NCBI GenBank assembly: GCA_964035795.1
Contig: OZ038322.1
Span: 16,725,447 to 16,789,446 of the forward strand
Reading direction: 5' to 3'
DNA from: Pterobdella sp. o SKG-2022
Lineage: Eukaryota; Annelida; Clitellata; Hirudinida; Piscicolidae
DNA length: 64,000 nt
Part shown: in pieces, positions 10,100 through 22,714 of the stretch
How positions within the stretch are numbered: the first letter of the stretch is position 1
Layout of the letters: every line of letters starts with the position of its first letter
Translations under genes and position numbers: made by a program
Notes under the pieces: model-generated
What the model was told of the DNA's origin: nothing
The model's database searches: none
What the model saw: only the letters and a program-made list of their open reading frames with translations

Positions 10100-13000
10100 C
10101 TATTGGAAAACTATATGTTGATTCTTCTTCAAATTCTGCATGCAGTCATCGGCCTTTTTGATAATCTGCAAAAACCAGATAATTGATAACTATTTATAAT
10201 ATTTTAATCAAATTATTCTGACTTTATCTTTTCCTCTTTTTTTATTTTTATTTTTCGACGAAAGTCTCTTTTCCCGATCATTAAATATTTTTTGCCAGTA
10301 ATCTTTTTCCTCGTCACCTACAAATTATTAATACGCTCAAAGATATTAAACAGTCACAGATCACATTAATTGAGACCTTTCAACAGCTCCATTTGAACTC
10401 CTTGTAAGGTAAGACTCAATATGGATGACGCATCTTCAGAAGTGTTCAGCCTTATAAAACCTGAATGTTATACTCGTGCTTTTAAAATATATTTGATTTT
10501 TATTCGCGGAACATCATCTTGGAATTTTACAAATGTATTTGAAAATGGTTAGATGGTACATAGAAGCAAAGCTCAGTTCAAATCAATACACGATCTGCAA
10601 CTGTACTACAACATACCTCCTACAAAAAACACTTTCTGACAGCATAATCTAAGGTTTGCTAGTGCAGTGAAAGACTCAAAAGAACTTGTATAAAAAAAAA
10701 GTACTTTAAATGTGGAAAAACCCAACTAAGTGAATACAAAGGTATTCATACAGAAGGAATTACAAGTGCAATGGATTTTAAAGCCTGGATAGAAAAAAAC
10801 ACTTCTCTGCTGCCTAGCGAGCCTAATCAACTAACAACAACACGGTATAACCCAGCAGGTGATATGTAGCAAATCAATAAATCATGCTATAGTTTTGAAA
10901 ACCAAAAAAATAAATGGAATTAAGTTGATGGAAGCAACAACAACCTTGGTCGGCTCCCTCAGGGACGTCAATGAAGGCAATCTTTGGACTCTCAAAATTG
11001 CCCTCGATCATCTCCTAACAGGGTGTACAATTCATTTGAAAAATATCTAAAAATAAAAAATGTATCTCGTGGAATAATAAATTTGCTAAAATTATTTTTC
11101 AAAATATTTGAACTAACCTTGATAGATTTTTTCGTCACTGGTTCATCCAAAAAAATTTTTATGATACAATCTTTTACATATACAAGACTATTTTTGACCT
11201 CTGTTTCATTTTTCATATTCTTATCTTTACTTATGTCTTCCAAAAAATTTTTCTTTTCATTGATGTTTTTTCCATCATCACGGCCAATATTGTTGACTTC
11301 TTCGCTCAGACTTGAAATATCATCTTCACCATTGAAATCTTTCTTACAATTTTCATCAGCTTGATTCTTCTTCTCAGTAGCGTGTAGAACTTCTTTAACC
11401 AATTTAATCTTCTTCTTCAATAAACTCATCTTTTCTCTCTGGTCCTTCAAATACTGTTTCTTCAGTTCATACCACTCTGCCCTGGGAAAAAGGAAAGCAA
11501 AGTTTTAATAAAGAATATTTTATATTTGCACCATTAATCTAGCGCTTACTTTGATATGACTCTCAACTGGGCTTTTGGAGCTTGTATGTTTTTTCCGACA
11601 TTTTGGTTGGTGGTTTTCTCATTATCGTAATTATCGCTGGAAACATTAATTTTTTCATTTTTCTTTTTCTTTTTTTTATTTTTGATATTTTTTTTATCCT
11701 CTAGTTTTTGATCATTTACTTTCACTGATTCTTTGTCATCCTTTGTATTAACTATGTCATTGTCAGTGATAGTTGATATAGCCTCAACGTAATTCCCCTT
11801 ACCTTCTTCTACATTTTCATTCATACCATCATTATAATCTTTGAATTTTTTTCTTTCAACTTTCTTATCATCATCTTCTTCATCATTATCACACAATCTT
11901 TTTCTTTTCTTTATACCATCATGTACTACTGCATCGTCAATTTTCATTTCACCATCCTTTTCATCTTTTTGTTCATCATTCTCAGACTGTCCATCTATAA
12001 CACTTTCATCTACACACTCATCACACATTTCATTAGAATTTTTATTTCCTGTAAAAGAATAAATTCATAATCATCTCTGAAGTTTTATTATAAAGGTAAA
12101 AATATTGAAAGTTAGAGCTTTGGTTCGACATACATAACTGAAATTCCTTGTAAAACTCTCAAGTTAAATTTTGAAAAATTATATTTTTGCAACTTAAATA
12201 TTGGTGAATCAACTTTGAAAATCGCATCTAAACTATATTATACATGTACTATCTAAACTATTATATACAATGAGTTTGATAATAAAAATCACCAGAAGTT
12301 TTGTAGAGCTTCTTAACGAGTTCTTTCTCTGTCTTGGAAGCCTTAGGGAACAACCCAGGTTTCCGATGCAGAAATGGAGCTGGTGGTCTGTTCATTTGCT
12401 GTTAAAATTCTTATAAAGTTAATCTTAAAACATATATGGTTTTATCAATATATCGCATCTATATATTATTCTCATCATCATCATTCTGTTTAAAGCCATT
12501 TTTTAAGAAAAAGACATGAAGCTTTAGAAACATTGAATAAGCTAAAGCATATATATATAAGTATAAACAACATGGAATGAGGCATATATTTTACAATGAT
12601 TCTTTCTGATCTAGAAGGTATTCAATGGTATTATTTTGAGATTGAGAAAAAAACATATTGAATATTAAAAAAACAATTCCCAAAACACTGGTGAAACTTA
12701 TGATATATGGTTCAAAATATGGGTGGTGAGGTCAGTCAGAAAAGGATTTGAAAAAAAACATGAAAAACATTTTTAAAATATTTAGGATGTTCAACTAACT
12801 GATTTAAAAAAAAGAATTGAAGATTAGTCAGAATCCTTATCGGGATTAGAAGTATGAGAAGTATTATTGAGATTGTGAAGCAAGAAAGTTTGAAATGGTT
12901 AAAAAATTTATCAAGTGAATCTGTATTGAGTACATGAACCTAATATAAGAAAAAGAAAAACTGAAAATGTTTCAGAAAGATGGAGTCAATTGCCGTCATC

Positions 13001-14065
13001 TTTGAAAAAACATAATTGGATAGGCGTGTAGGATCAGGCCATTAAAACAGTCAGTTGAAAATGATTGTTATTTTATAAAATTATGATGATGGCAATGATG
13101 AAAATTGAATACCACCTGACAAGCATTTTGAGCTTGTTTAAAGTTTTCAAATTCAACAAAAGCAAATCCTTTAAGATCTCCTGATGATTTAAACTTTGGC
13201 AAACTAACATAAACTACCTTCCCGCAATCTTTAAACACTCTTTCTACCCACTCCACTGTGGCATGGGGTGGCAAAAATTCCTTATAAAATATTTTTTTAA
13301 ATTTTAATAAATTATATGATTCAAATGAATATTTAAAACAAATACAAAGATAAACAACTAGACTCAATAGAATGATACCGACCACATACACAGTTCTATC
13401 ATCAGAATCAGTTGGCTCCTTGAACTTGTTCACCCTTCCCACCTTACTACCACTCTCATTCATCTTTAATTATTATTTTTTTGTAAATATGTATAGAATA
13501 TAAAATAAAATTTTAACTAGTTGAAATGGTCAAAAAATAAAACTTGATACGAATAAGCATGGAAAGCACAAATATTTGTGATAGTTTTATTTAGAAATAA
13601 AACTTGAATAATAATGGGTTTATAGCTGAAACCTTTAGAAATGAAGATGACTGGATAGCTGTTATGATGTCATCCAGGTTTTCAGTTAGCGCTCGAATTT
13701 TGTTGAATCTTGTGAACATTTCAACATTAACAACTGAAAAAAAACATTATTTTTTTAAACTTATGAGACATAAATTTATGAATCAATGCGTATATAGAGA
13801 TTGAGAATAATATAAAGTTTTGAAAAATAATATTTGAATGTTTTACAGCCATCTTTGGTAGCTTCAATTTCTTTTTTGAGAAATCTGTCTTTTTGTAAAT
13901 TTGCATCACTAAAATAAAACTCCATCTGGGAAAACAATATTTGAGAGTAGAAAAAACTTCCTACAAATATGAAAAAAAAAAATATATTACTTGTTTTTTT
14001 ATAAATTCACTTTTATTTTTTTGTTTGTGTTTCTTATGTTTATTTTTAGACTTTTTGAAGTCCAT
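10100..14065 (-). CDS. LARP7: La-related protein 7 (7SK RNA-binding)
   Basis: Twelve exons: 14065-13991, 13925-13847, 13733-13633, 13463-13383, 13280-13116, 12398-12293, 12048-11550, 11481-11118, 11014-10945, 10460-10377, 10317-10223, 10165-10100; total 1785 bases, 594 aa, phases consistent. Lys-rich N-terminus, then the La motif (MEFYFSDANLQKDRFLKK; FTRFNKIRAL), RRM1 (RTVYVEFLPPHATVEWVERVF; GFAFVEFENF), a conserved RKPGLFPK, a long Lys/Asp/Glu-rich linker, KAEWYELKKQY, and the C-terminal xRRM (FIDVPEGADQGFIRL ... EEKDYWQKIFNDREKRL). LARP7 binds the 3' end of 7SK RNA and stabilises the 7SK snRNP that sequesters P-TEFb; it acts in the nucleus. The ATG at 13463 is internal: the La motif lies in exons upstream of it. 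Confidence 0.92.
10540..10869 (+). pseudogene. Possible relic of 3-hydroxyanthranilate 3,4-dioxygenase inside a LARP7 intron
   Basis: On the strand opposite LARP7, 10711-10869 reads without stops as KYFKCGKTQ ... MDFKAWIEKNTSLLPSEP, which resembles the C-terminal half of HAAO (a TGKP-like step, then a DAWL helix). The upstream part is interrupted by stops (10557, 10630, 10691). I see no splice context. It would be a truncated, decayed copy of a kynurenine-pathway enzyme gene. The similarity is short and judged by eye, so this is tentative. Confidence 0.25.
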
Positions 14066-15723
14066 TTTGAGATATTTCAAATCAAAACCAATGCGTTACA
14101 ATGAGCGGTATCATACAAAATATAAAAGAAGACTTAATCTCATAATAAAAGGATGCATAGTCATTTCATATTCACTTGAACTGTGAATATTTTTCATGAA
14201 ATTCATTTTGAAATGTAAAATAATTGAAAATAAAAATTAAAATATGCATAAAACGTTCAGATATGACGTAAAAAGCGCCAACTTTACGCCCTAGAGTTTA
14301 GATCTTCTACCCTTTTAGAGTAAAAATCTGAACACTTATTTTTCTGTTAGCAACTCAGTCAGGGTAATAATTCTTTGAAAAATTAGTTTTTTATTAGCAA
14401 AGAAAATATCCTAAGACCACTTATCAGCCAGATGATGAAGACAGAGCATGTTTCTTACCCACACGTGGAACTTGGGAGAAAAAAAATGAAAGAAATTTTT
14501 TCACGTTGATTTATCTTTACACATCTCTTATAAATTTTTTGTAAGACATTGATTTAAATTTTTTTCAAAGTTTCAAAAACTATTTGAACAAATTGAAACA
14601 TACTTGATATTAAAATAAAACACTTAAAAATTTAATTTTTTTATTTTAATAATTTCGTTCATGTTAATAAGATGATCATAATGAAACGAGCCTAAAAATA
14701 ATCGAAATAAAACGCAAAAATTTCAATTTTTTCGTTAACAAAGCATTTTAAAAACCAGATAACTACCAAAAAGCTTTGTTATAAAAAAATCAAAATATTA
14801 AAATTTTCGCGTGTTTTTCTTTATAAATGAGTAAGTTTCCATATACAAATTTATTACTCACTCCAATAGTTATATCACAAGATAAACAAAGAAATAATTT
14901 TATGCCAGTGTAATAAGAGCAAAATGCACAAAAACTACAAATATAGTCATTATCTTATTTGAGTGCTAGAAAATCCTACAAAAGCTATGATCTTTAATCA
15001 ATTTTAAACTATTAAAAACCATAAATCAACCCAAAAGTAGTGCTCAAATCATTTACATAAGGATTTAGATGAATACCTCCCTACAAAACGATTATCATTT
15101 AAATGTAAGCTGAATTATATATAACATGTGGAATATAAGAAAAAATAAGAATAAATCATGAAAATATTATTTAAAAATTGAGAAAATTTACATTACTCAA
15201 ATAAACAAAAATATTCAATGTTAAAATCTTCAATCGAATTCTTTTGTTTCTACAAAATAGGAAATAAACGGATTAGGCTAAAAAAATAAATCCAGTTAAA
15301 TTATATTCTTCAATATTTATAATAAATAAAATTAAACTTAAATATAAAATAAATAAACGAATAAACATATTTAGTCACTGATCGTAAACGCTCAACAGTG
15401 AAAGTATAATTAAAATATAATTAAAAACCCAATGGTACAATCTTTATAGTAGCTTCAATCAGAAATAGTTATAAACCTACAAATGTCTCATGCTGAGCTC
15501 AACATACAAAAATTTATTCTCGCTTTGAAACCAACAGAAAGAAAAAAGCCGACACATTATGTCAGAAAGATACCAACAAAAGAAATGAATCACGAATATG
15601 TTGATAAATCATAAACTAAATATTTTATGAGAATGAAACTACCTATAAATTCACCAAACCCCATTCACACATACAAAAAAGTCAAAAAAAAAATGTAGTA
15701 ATTCTGTCGAGACATAAATGTCA
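14066..15723. other. Intergenic between LARP7 start and TM9SF4 end
   Basis: AT-rich, no coding-like stretch. A degraded hairpin-family segment occurs around 14745-14840 (CGTTAACAAAGC, AAAAGCTTTGTTAT, GTGTTTTTCTTTATAA). Part of it should be the 3' UTR of TM9SF4; no clear polyadenylation site can be singled out among many AATAAA-like strings. Confidence 0.45.
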
Positions 15724-18700
15724 TTAATCGATCTTGATAGCAGCGTATATCTTTCTGATGAAGAAGTATGCGGCATAGAAACCTATGGTTCCTGTGAGCA
15801 ACCAAAAGGTGAGTACCATCAATGCAGTGTACCCGAAGTAGAGAAGGGTTGGAATGAAGTCAGTTATTTCTAACTATATGGTGGTAGAAAGATTGATGTT
15901 ATAATACTAAGATTATTTAATTTACTTTTAAAAAGTAATCTAATAAATAATATATTTCAGCAAATGAAAATGAATCGTGAACTAATTTCAAACTTTATGC
16001 ACCTCAAAAGACAAAAATAAAAAATATAAACTTTGAAAAAATTAAAAAAAAACCGAACCTTGGTGACAAAGTAAAAGACGGAGTATACACTGACATACAC
16101 GGCAGAGCCTCCTGAAACGATAAATGATCTCCACCACCAATGGTAATCCTTGCAGAGGTTTTTATTAAAATACTTTCCACTTTGTGACGTTGAAATTAGA
16201 TTTGAATTAAATAATCGATAAAAACACTTCGAAATATTCACTGCAGATGAATATCTTAAACCACTATATTGCCTTTTGTTAGAAAGATTGCATACAAATA
16301 ATGCATGATATAACGACATAATGTATGAATAAAATTTTATTTATTTCATGTATTCATTTTATTTTTGGCTTTTGAAAAAATCCTTATGACATAACGTACA
16401 TTATTTAATCAAATATCTATCAGAATAAAGGCTTTGAAACCTCTCCACATAGTTGAAAGTAGGTCATGACGATGGATATTTGGCAGCAAGAAATGATGAG
16501 GATGATGAAGACAAGGAACAAGAAACCAAAAAGATAATAAAACTGGTTCTCCCATATGGCCTGTATATCATTGCATGAATAGTAACTATTGTTGAATGGG
16601 TGGGTGTGTAGATGACAGTAAGATGATAAATCCTATAATGAAGATAGCTTAGATAGATATAATGAAGATAACAGGTTTTAAAAGTTTAGAAAATGAAACT
16701 ATGAAAATCTCTTCAAAAAATTAAATAAAAATATACAAACAGAGAAGATGAAGAAGAGCTCAATGAACATGGCCCCGAAAGGCAGGATTCCTGCCAACAA
16801 GGTACTGCAAGCAGTTTACAAGAATCTATAGATATAAAAATTTCAGTTTGAAGGCAATATGTCTAATGAACAAGCTGATATAACTCCCGATCAGGACCCA
16901 CTAAATATAACTCATACGTGAAACACATTGCAATAATATCAATAAATTGAGTGATAAGCCAAAAAAAACGCTCGACAAAAAACTCGTGTTTATACACATA
17001 GGATAATAGTTATGAACATACGATAGAAATACGAACGCCACATAAGGGTTGAGGTACCACTGCTGCTCAGGCACCTGCCTTGGAATCTTTGTCGTCCTCA
17101 CTGGGTGCTCGTATGGCTGGTGTGAATATTCGTTATACTTTTATTAATATTCATTTACCAAACTTTCAGCTATAATGCTCATTTTAGCAATCTCGCCACC
17201 TAATGATTGGCTGTTAAGTGACATTTTATTGTTTTTATGATTCGACAAATGAAAATTTATTTTATTGAATTTCTATATCATACAAAACATAATAATTGTA
17301 TAATTTTTTTTTTTTCAAATACATCTAGATTATTCAAACAATTACAAGACCTCGGAAATGCATCACTAATTGGTAGTATCAGAGAACATGCATATCATTA
17401 GTTTACATATATACCTGACATTAACTTGTTATTATAATTTTTTTTAATCAGAAAGAAAAATTTAAATATGAATTCTTACTAAAATTTATAATTACACACC
17501 CTTGCATACATTCATAAACAACACCAGCTCAAATAAGTTTCAACAATCAACCAGAACACCACAATGAAAACCTCAATTCATTTCATTAGGTGAGTTTCTT
17601 TTACAAAAAGTTTAATGAATTTAATTAAATAAATATTTTGTGTTTGTTTATATACTAAACGCACTTGTTTGCGAGAGCCAAAGAAGTAGCCAACAAACAC
17701 AAGCGGCAATGAGATTCCCATCCACATGCACACCAGAGCCACCATTGTAGAGAAGGGCACCTGCAGTTTAATGCTGTTTAATGGCATAAACACTGCATTT
17801 TTTTTTGGGCAGATGGCCAATTATTTTTATCATCTATGTTAGCATATAAGAGGTTTATATAATTGAATGTTTGTTTAAATTATTTTATTGTTATATTGAA
17901 CAAATAAAGTGTACATCGGTAACAACAAAGATTTCGTCCTAGATACAAAAGTAAATCTGATTGAAGGAATGTCGAGTGATTTATAAAAGCGTTTTGATTG
18001 TAAGCTGCTTATAACAATACGCTTTTAAGCATCAAAACGCTAAGTTAATATACAATAAAACTATTATACAAAAAGAGACATATAAAACAGACTCACAGCT
18101 CCTGAAGAATGCTTGCCAAGAATAAAGAAGTTCAAGAAAAAGCAGGTACCAAAGACGATTGAGGGATAAAACATACTGGTCTGAATAAAAAGTTATTCGT
18201 TGTGATTTATGTGTAACTGGCTTAAGACGCATTATAGCTGAAACCATTGTAAATTGAATTTCAATAGGCGCATAATGAATATTCACCTCAACTATGAAGA
18301 CCTATATTACGATTGGGGCATAATAATAAATTAGCAATGCATGGAACTTGAATAATAAGAACTGCTCAGTGCAGAATTGAAGTCATCGCAAAATTTTTAA
18401 TAATCTAAATGTATAATATTTCATTTAGTTCCTTGCCTTTTCGGAGAGTAGAAGATAAAAAATTGAGCAATAAACGCAAAAAACTGAATTAACAATAAAA
18501 AACCAATAAACTAAATTAAAAATAAAATAATAATCATACAATGAAAGCAGCTTTTTTCCAATTGGTTCCTTTCATCGTCTTGTACATGCGAGCCGAATAG
18601 TACCCTCCTATTAGTCTGTTTTCAGTTAATTAATAACCACAATATTCTCCTTAGATATTTCATAATAAATAATCACAATGCTTTCATCACTTTTAGTTTT

Positions 18701-21700
18701 TTCTTCCGAATTCTATTAGTAGAAAAGACAGTAACAGTAAGAGTAGAAGCAATTGCAACAGTATAAGTAATAGTTACAATCACCATCATCATCGTCGCCA
18801 TAGCAAAGCAGAGGTATGCATTATTGATAAGGATAAATGACCAAACCCCATGAACATGAAGAGGAATATGCCAGCAGTCATGAGGGCTCCTCTCGACGCT
18901 GGTGACAACATGCCCAACATTGCAAACACTGCATATTTGTGGTTTTTATGCTCATATAAGCCACATATCAGTATCACCATAATTGTAATGAAGCATGTTA
19001 CATTCATTAATGAGTAGTTTTTATTTATTAATAGGTTATATACGCATAAGATAGGGATTAGTTGTTGAAATAGATTTTAGTAATTAACTGAAACAGTAAA
19101 TACTAACTCAGAAACTAACATGGATTAATTATTATTCAAAAACTTAAATACTCAAAGAGTATAAAATAAAACCACCAAACAATAACAAACAAACCAATGA
19201 CAATGAAAGAAACACAGAATATTTGTATGCCGGAGCCGAGAAGAGCAGCGAGAGCATGGGGTCGCGATGGAGGCCTGAAGACATCCCCATGCACCAACTT
19301 CCAACCTGACTCCTCCAATGCTTCCTCCTGTCACAAGTTTTCCTCTATCTTTTATTTATTGTGGTCTTTAAAAGCTTGATTATTAAATCAACCATTAGGA
19401 ACCCTATTAGAGTTTTGGTCATGCAATTGATAGGTTTCACAGGGCAATACTCCATGTGAACAATGATAACAAACAAGGAGCAAGTTGAAAATGAAATATT
19501 AATGAAGAACAATAAAGTAGCATTAGATAAAATTAGATAAAAAATAGGAACAGTAGTTTAAGCATTAATGTGATGTTGAAATATATTATGATATGATTGA
19601 AACGTTCATTAAGAAAATACCATCAAATCGCTTAGTATCTAAGTTAAAGTTGAACAAATGGAGAATAATATTTAAATGAATTCCATTGTGATCTTGTCAA
19701 ATGTGATGTTTGCTATAGAAAATCATTTAATTTTCAAAATAGTTTCACATGTGCAATAAAAACTTATGATAAAAAACCAATGATTGGATACAATTTTTTA
19801 GAGTGGATAAAAACTTTATAAATCTAAATATTTTCAATAAAAAAAAGTATAAACACAGTTTGGTTTGGGAAATATTATCAGGCTGCACTCAACAAAATGG
19901 ACACTGACCTCTTCATCAATCTTGTTGTACTTGGCTATATCCCTTCTCAGGGTTCTAATTATGATCATTGTTAGTATACCTGCAAAATATTGGAATGACT
20001 ATTATAAAAAGAAGTAATAATAACGATAGATTTAATTAATGTTTTTTTATATGAAATAGCCTAGATCTGAGAGTATTAGAAATAATGCAGTTTTATTGGC
20101 AAGATTTACGAAGTTTTTGTAATAATATTTAGTTCTGATGAAAAGTTTTGCACATTATGTCAATTTGTCTGTGTTGTTTATGCATGTGATTAATGGATAA
20201 TAATCATAAAGAAGTATCAGCTAAGATATACTTCATACTTATTTGAAATGAGAAACTTTTTCAATGTTAATTTTATTATAACTATGCAGTTATTTTAAAT
20301 TATTATAACTAACCGCTATTTACTCCTTAAACCACACCACCATACTCCCACCTCATAATAACAATACAACTGGACACAAACAAACCTGAAAGAAAGAGAA
20401 CGACGACGAGAGAGTTGATGATAGAGAACCAATGAATTTCCACATCACTCATGGCCAGGTATGAGTCCCACCTAGAGGCCCATCTCACCTTGCTCTGCCT
20501 CCAACTCACCTCATATGTCCATGTTATTTCCATGGCAGCTGTGGGTGTATGTAATGATGCAGATTAAATCTTATTGGTCATAATAATGCTCATGAGGGTG
20601 GGTTTGAAGAATTTTTCATAGAGGCATAATTGATTATTGGTCACAAAACAGAATAAGTGATTTGATTGAATGATCATTCTATATGTACATCAATATTAAT
20701 TGAAAAATATACATTATTTTATATATAAATGAAAAAATTTTATTGCTTTGCCCAACACTCAACTAAACACTTGTAAAAACATTGGAATAATCGAATCAAC
20801 CAAATTACTTGATGTGGGAACTTCCAAACTGGAGGTGGCAGTACTGTAGTCACATTTGTCGCCATTCGTTTTCTTCCAGTCTATACTCTTTGGCTGGATC
20901 TGTTTGAATTCATGTTAATGTATGATTGTTTGATGTGTGAAAGATTGAAGAAAGATGAATTGTAGCATAATTTGATAAAAAATTTAAACAACCTTGAAGC
21001 CAACAACTCTGAAAACCTCAGCACTCTCTTCCTGGTTAAACTCCAGCACCAATGTCATATGGTTATTTACATAAGCCTTTGAAGGTGAAAAGAAAAAAGT
21101 AATTGAAATTCATTTATTATAAAAAAATATTCTGTGATAAAATAATTCAATGTAATCAAATATAGGCTATAATAATGCCAAAAAAATAATGATGCCTGAA
21201 TAGACACAGTTCATATAACCACAACAATTTTCAATACCCTGCCATCCTTGATAAATCCCAAGCGATATCCATGTTCATATTGTACTTCACTGGCTGTCTG
21301 AATTTCTGTAGAACATGGCAGATTGTCTGTCAAGCTGTAAAAAGTATTTTTTGAATTATTATGTAAATCTTTACTAATTTTAATGTAATAAATGAAAGCT
21401 TAGATGAGCACTAAAAATTTATGTATGACTTTTATGTGTATTTAGTAAACCATTGGTTAGTGGTTCAAAATTAAAGCTGCTCTCAACACATCAAAAGTAA
21501 TCTAAGATCAAATAAGAAAAAATTTCATAGCATGAGAATTTTTTAAGCTGCTATAAGTAAATATCATAAGTTATGTGTAAACTAACAGATGCACACTGTA
21601 AGACTGTTCAATGAAAGAGTACAGTTTCTCAGTTTGTTCTTTTGTCAGTGACATCTTGCACATAACTTTACATGTTTCATTTATATACATCCTTGCCTGA

Positions 21701-22535
21701 GATTTTAAATTATTTATTCAATGTCTGAATAGATCAAAGACATAATGGTTATAATAATGGGGTAATGTTGAGAAAGTAAAACAGCTTTCTAGTGATCTTA
21801 GTCATTTTAAAAACTTTTAAACTTGAAACAAGCAAAAACTTGGCATAAAACAGTATCAGAAAATTGATTTGACTGATAACAATAACGTTAAAACTGACTT
21901 TGAAAAAATATTAACAACATCGTGTTTTTACTTTTTACACTAAATTAATCCTATTATTTGGTTATAAAAATTTAAATAAATAAAATCTAACTTGATAAGC
22001 TGTATTGACTATCCTATCTCCCCTCAATACTTCACCTATTGTTAGTGATTATAAAGTAATAATCAGATAGTATATTTTTCAATTCAATCAAAATAACCTA
22101 AGTTTTCTGGTTTATACTCAGTGTTGTTAGGTTTGCAAAATGGGAGAGAGTAATAATCATATGGTAACTGAGCTTTGACACTAGTCAATTTTATTGCCTG
22201 TTATTTTAAAAAAATAGTCATCAAAATTAATAAATACTTGATAAACATAGAATAATATATTCAAAGTCAAACTTCATAACCCTATCCACAAAAAAATTAT
22301 TCTGACCCTGATTTCCACATTTTCTCCCTGTAAAAAATCTCTAGGTGCTACCCCAGGAACGTAAAATGAGGTTATAGGGGAAGAAATGATAGCACAGACA
22401 GTGATTAAAATACACAATCTCTGAAAGTATTTCAAAACTAAGTGAATTTCATCGGCTTATTCATAAATATTTTAAAAAACAAATTTTAAAGCTCAGACAC
22501 TGAAAACATAATTTTTGATTACGAAGACATACCAT
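15724..22535 (-). CDS. TM9SF4: Transmembrane 9 superfamily member 4 (nonaspanin)
   Basis: Many exons on the minus strand. The first (22535-22533) appears to hold only the ATG, directly followed by GTATGT. The next gives a signal peptide ([11 protein letters not shown]) and [19 protein letters not shown], the TM9SF4 N-terminus. Later exons read [20 protein letters not shown] (near 22200), YEHGYRLGF (21260), [20 protein letters not shown] and the first membrane helix (20500-20380), [17 protein letters not shown] (19315), [19 protein letters not shown] (18935-18850), [20 protein letters not shown] (17730), [16 protein letters not shown] (17085), FIELFFIFS (16770), [16 protein letters not shown] (16140) and [20 protein letters not shown] (15800). 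The end KIYAAIKID is the Golgi/early-secretory retention signal of the family. TM9SF proteins act in sorting of membrane proteins in the Golgi and endosomes, and in adhesion and phagocytosis. Exon ends in the middle were not all fixed. Confidence 0.9.
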
Positions 22536-22714
22536 ACTTAGAGAAAACGTATAGAATTTTTTATACAATATAACACTTATGCGGAAATTGTAACTGTTTA
22601 TTATTGAAGATAGCGTTTAACACGGATTCATATTTTTTAGATAAAAACTTCAGAAATAATTTATTCAAAACTGAACTTTACAAACAAAACTTCAAAAAAT
22701 AATTTCATTTAAAA

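Noticed and set aside
13068..13463. LARP7 start at the ATG at 13463
   Set aside because: The La motif lies in upstream exons (13925-13633) that splice to this ATG in phase.
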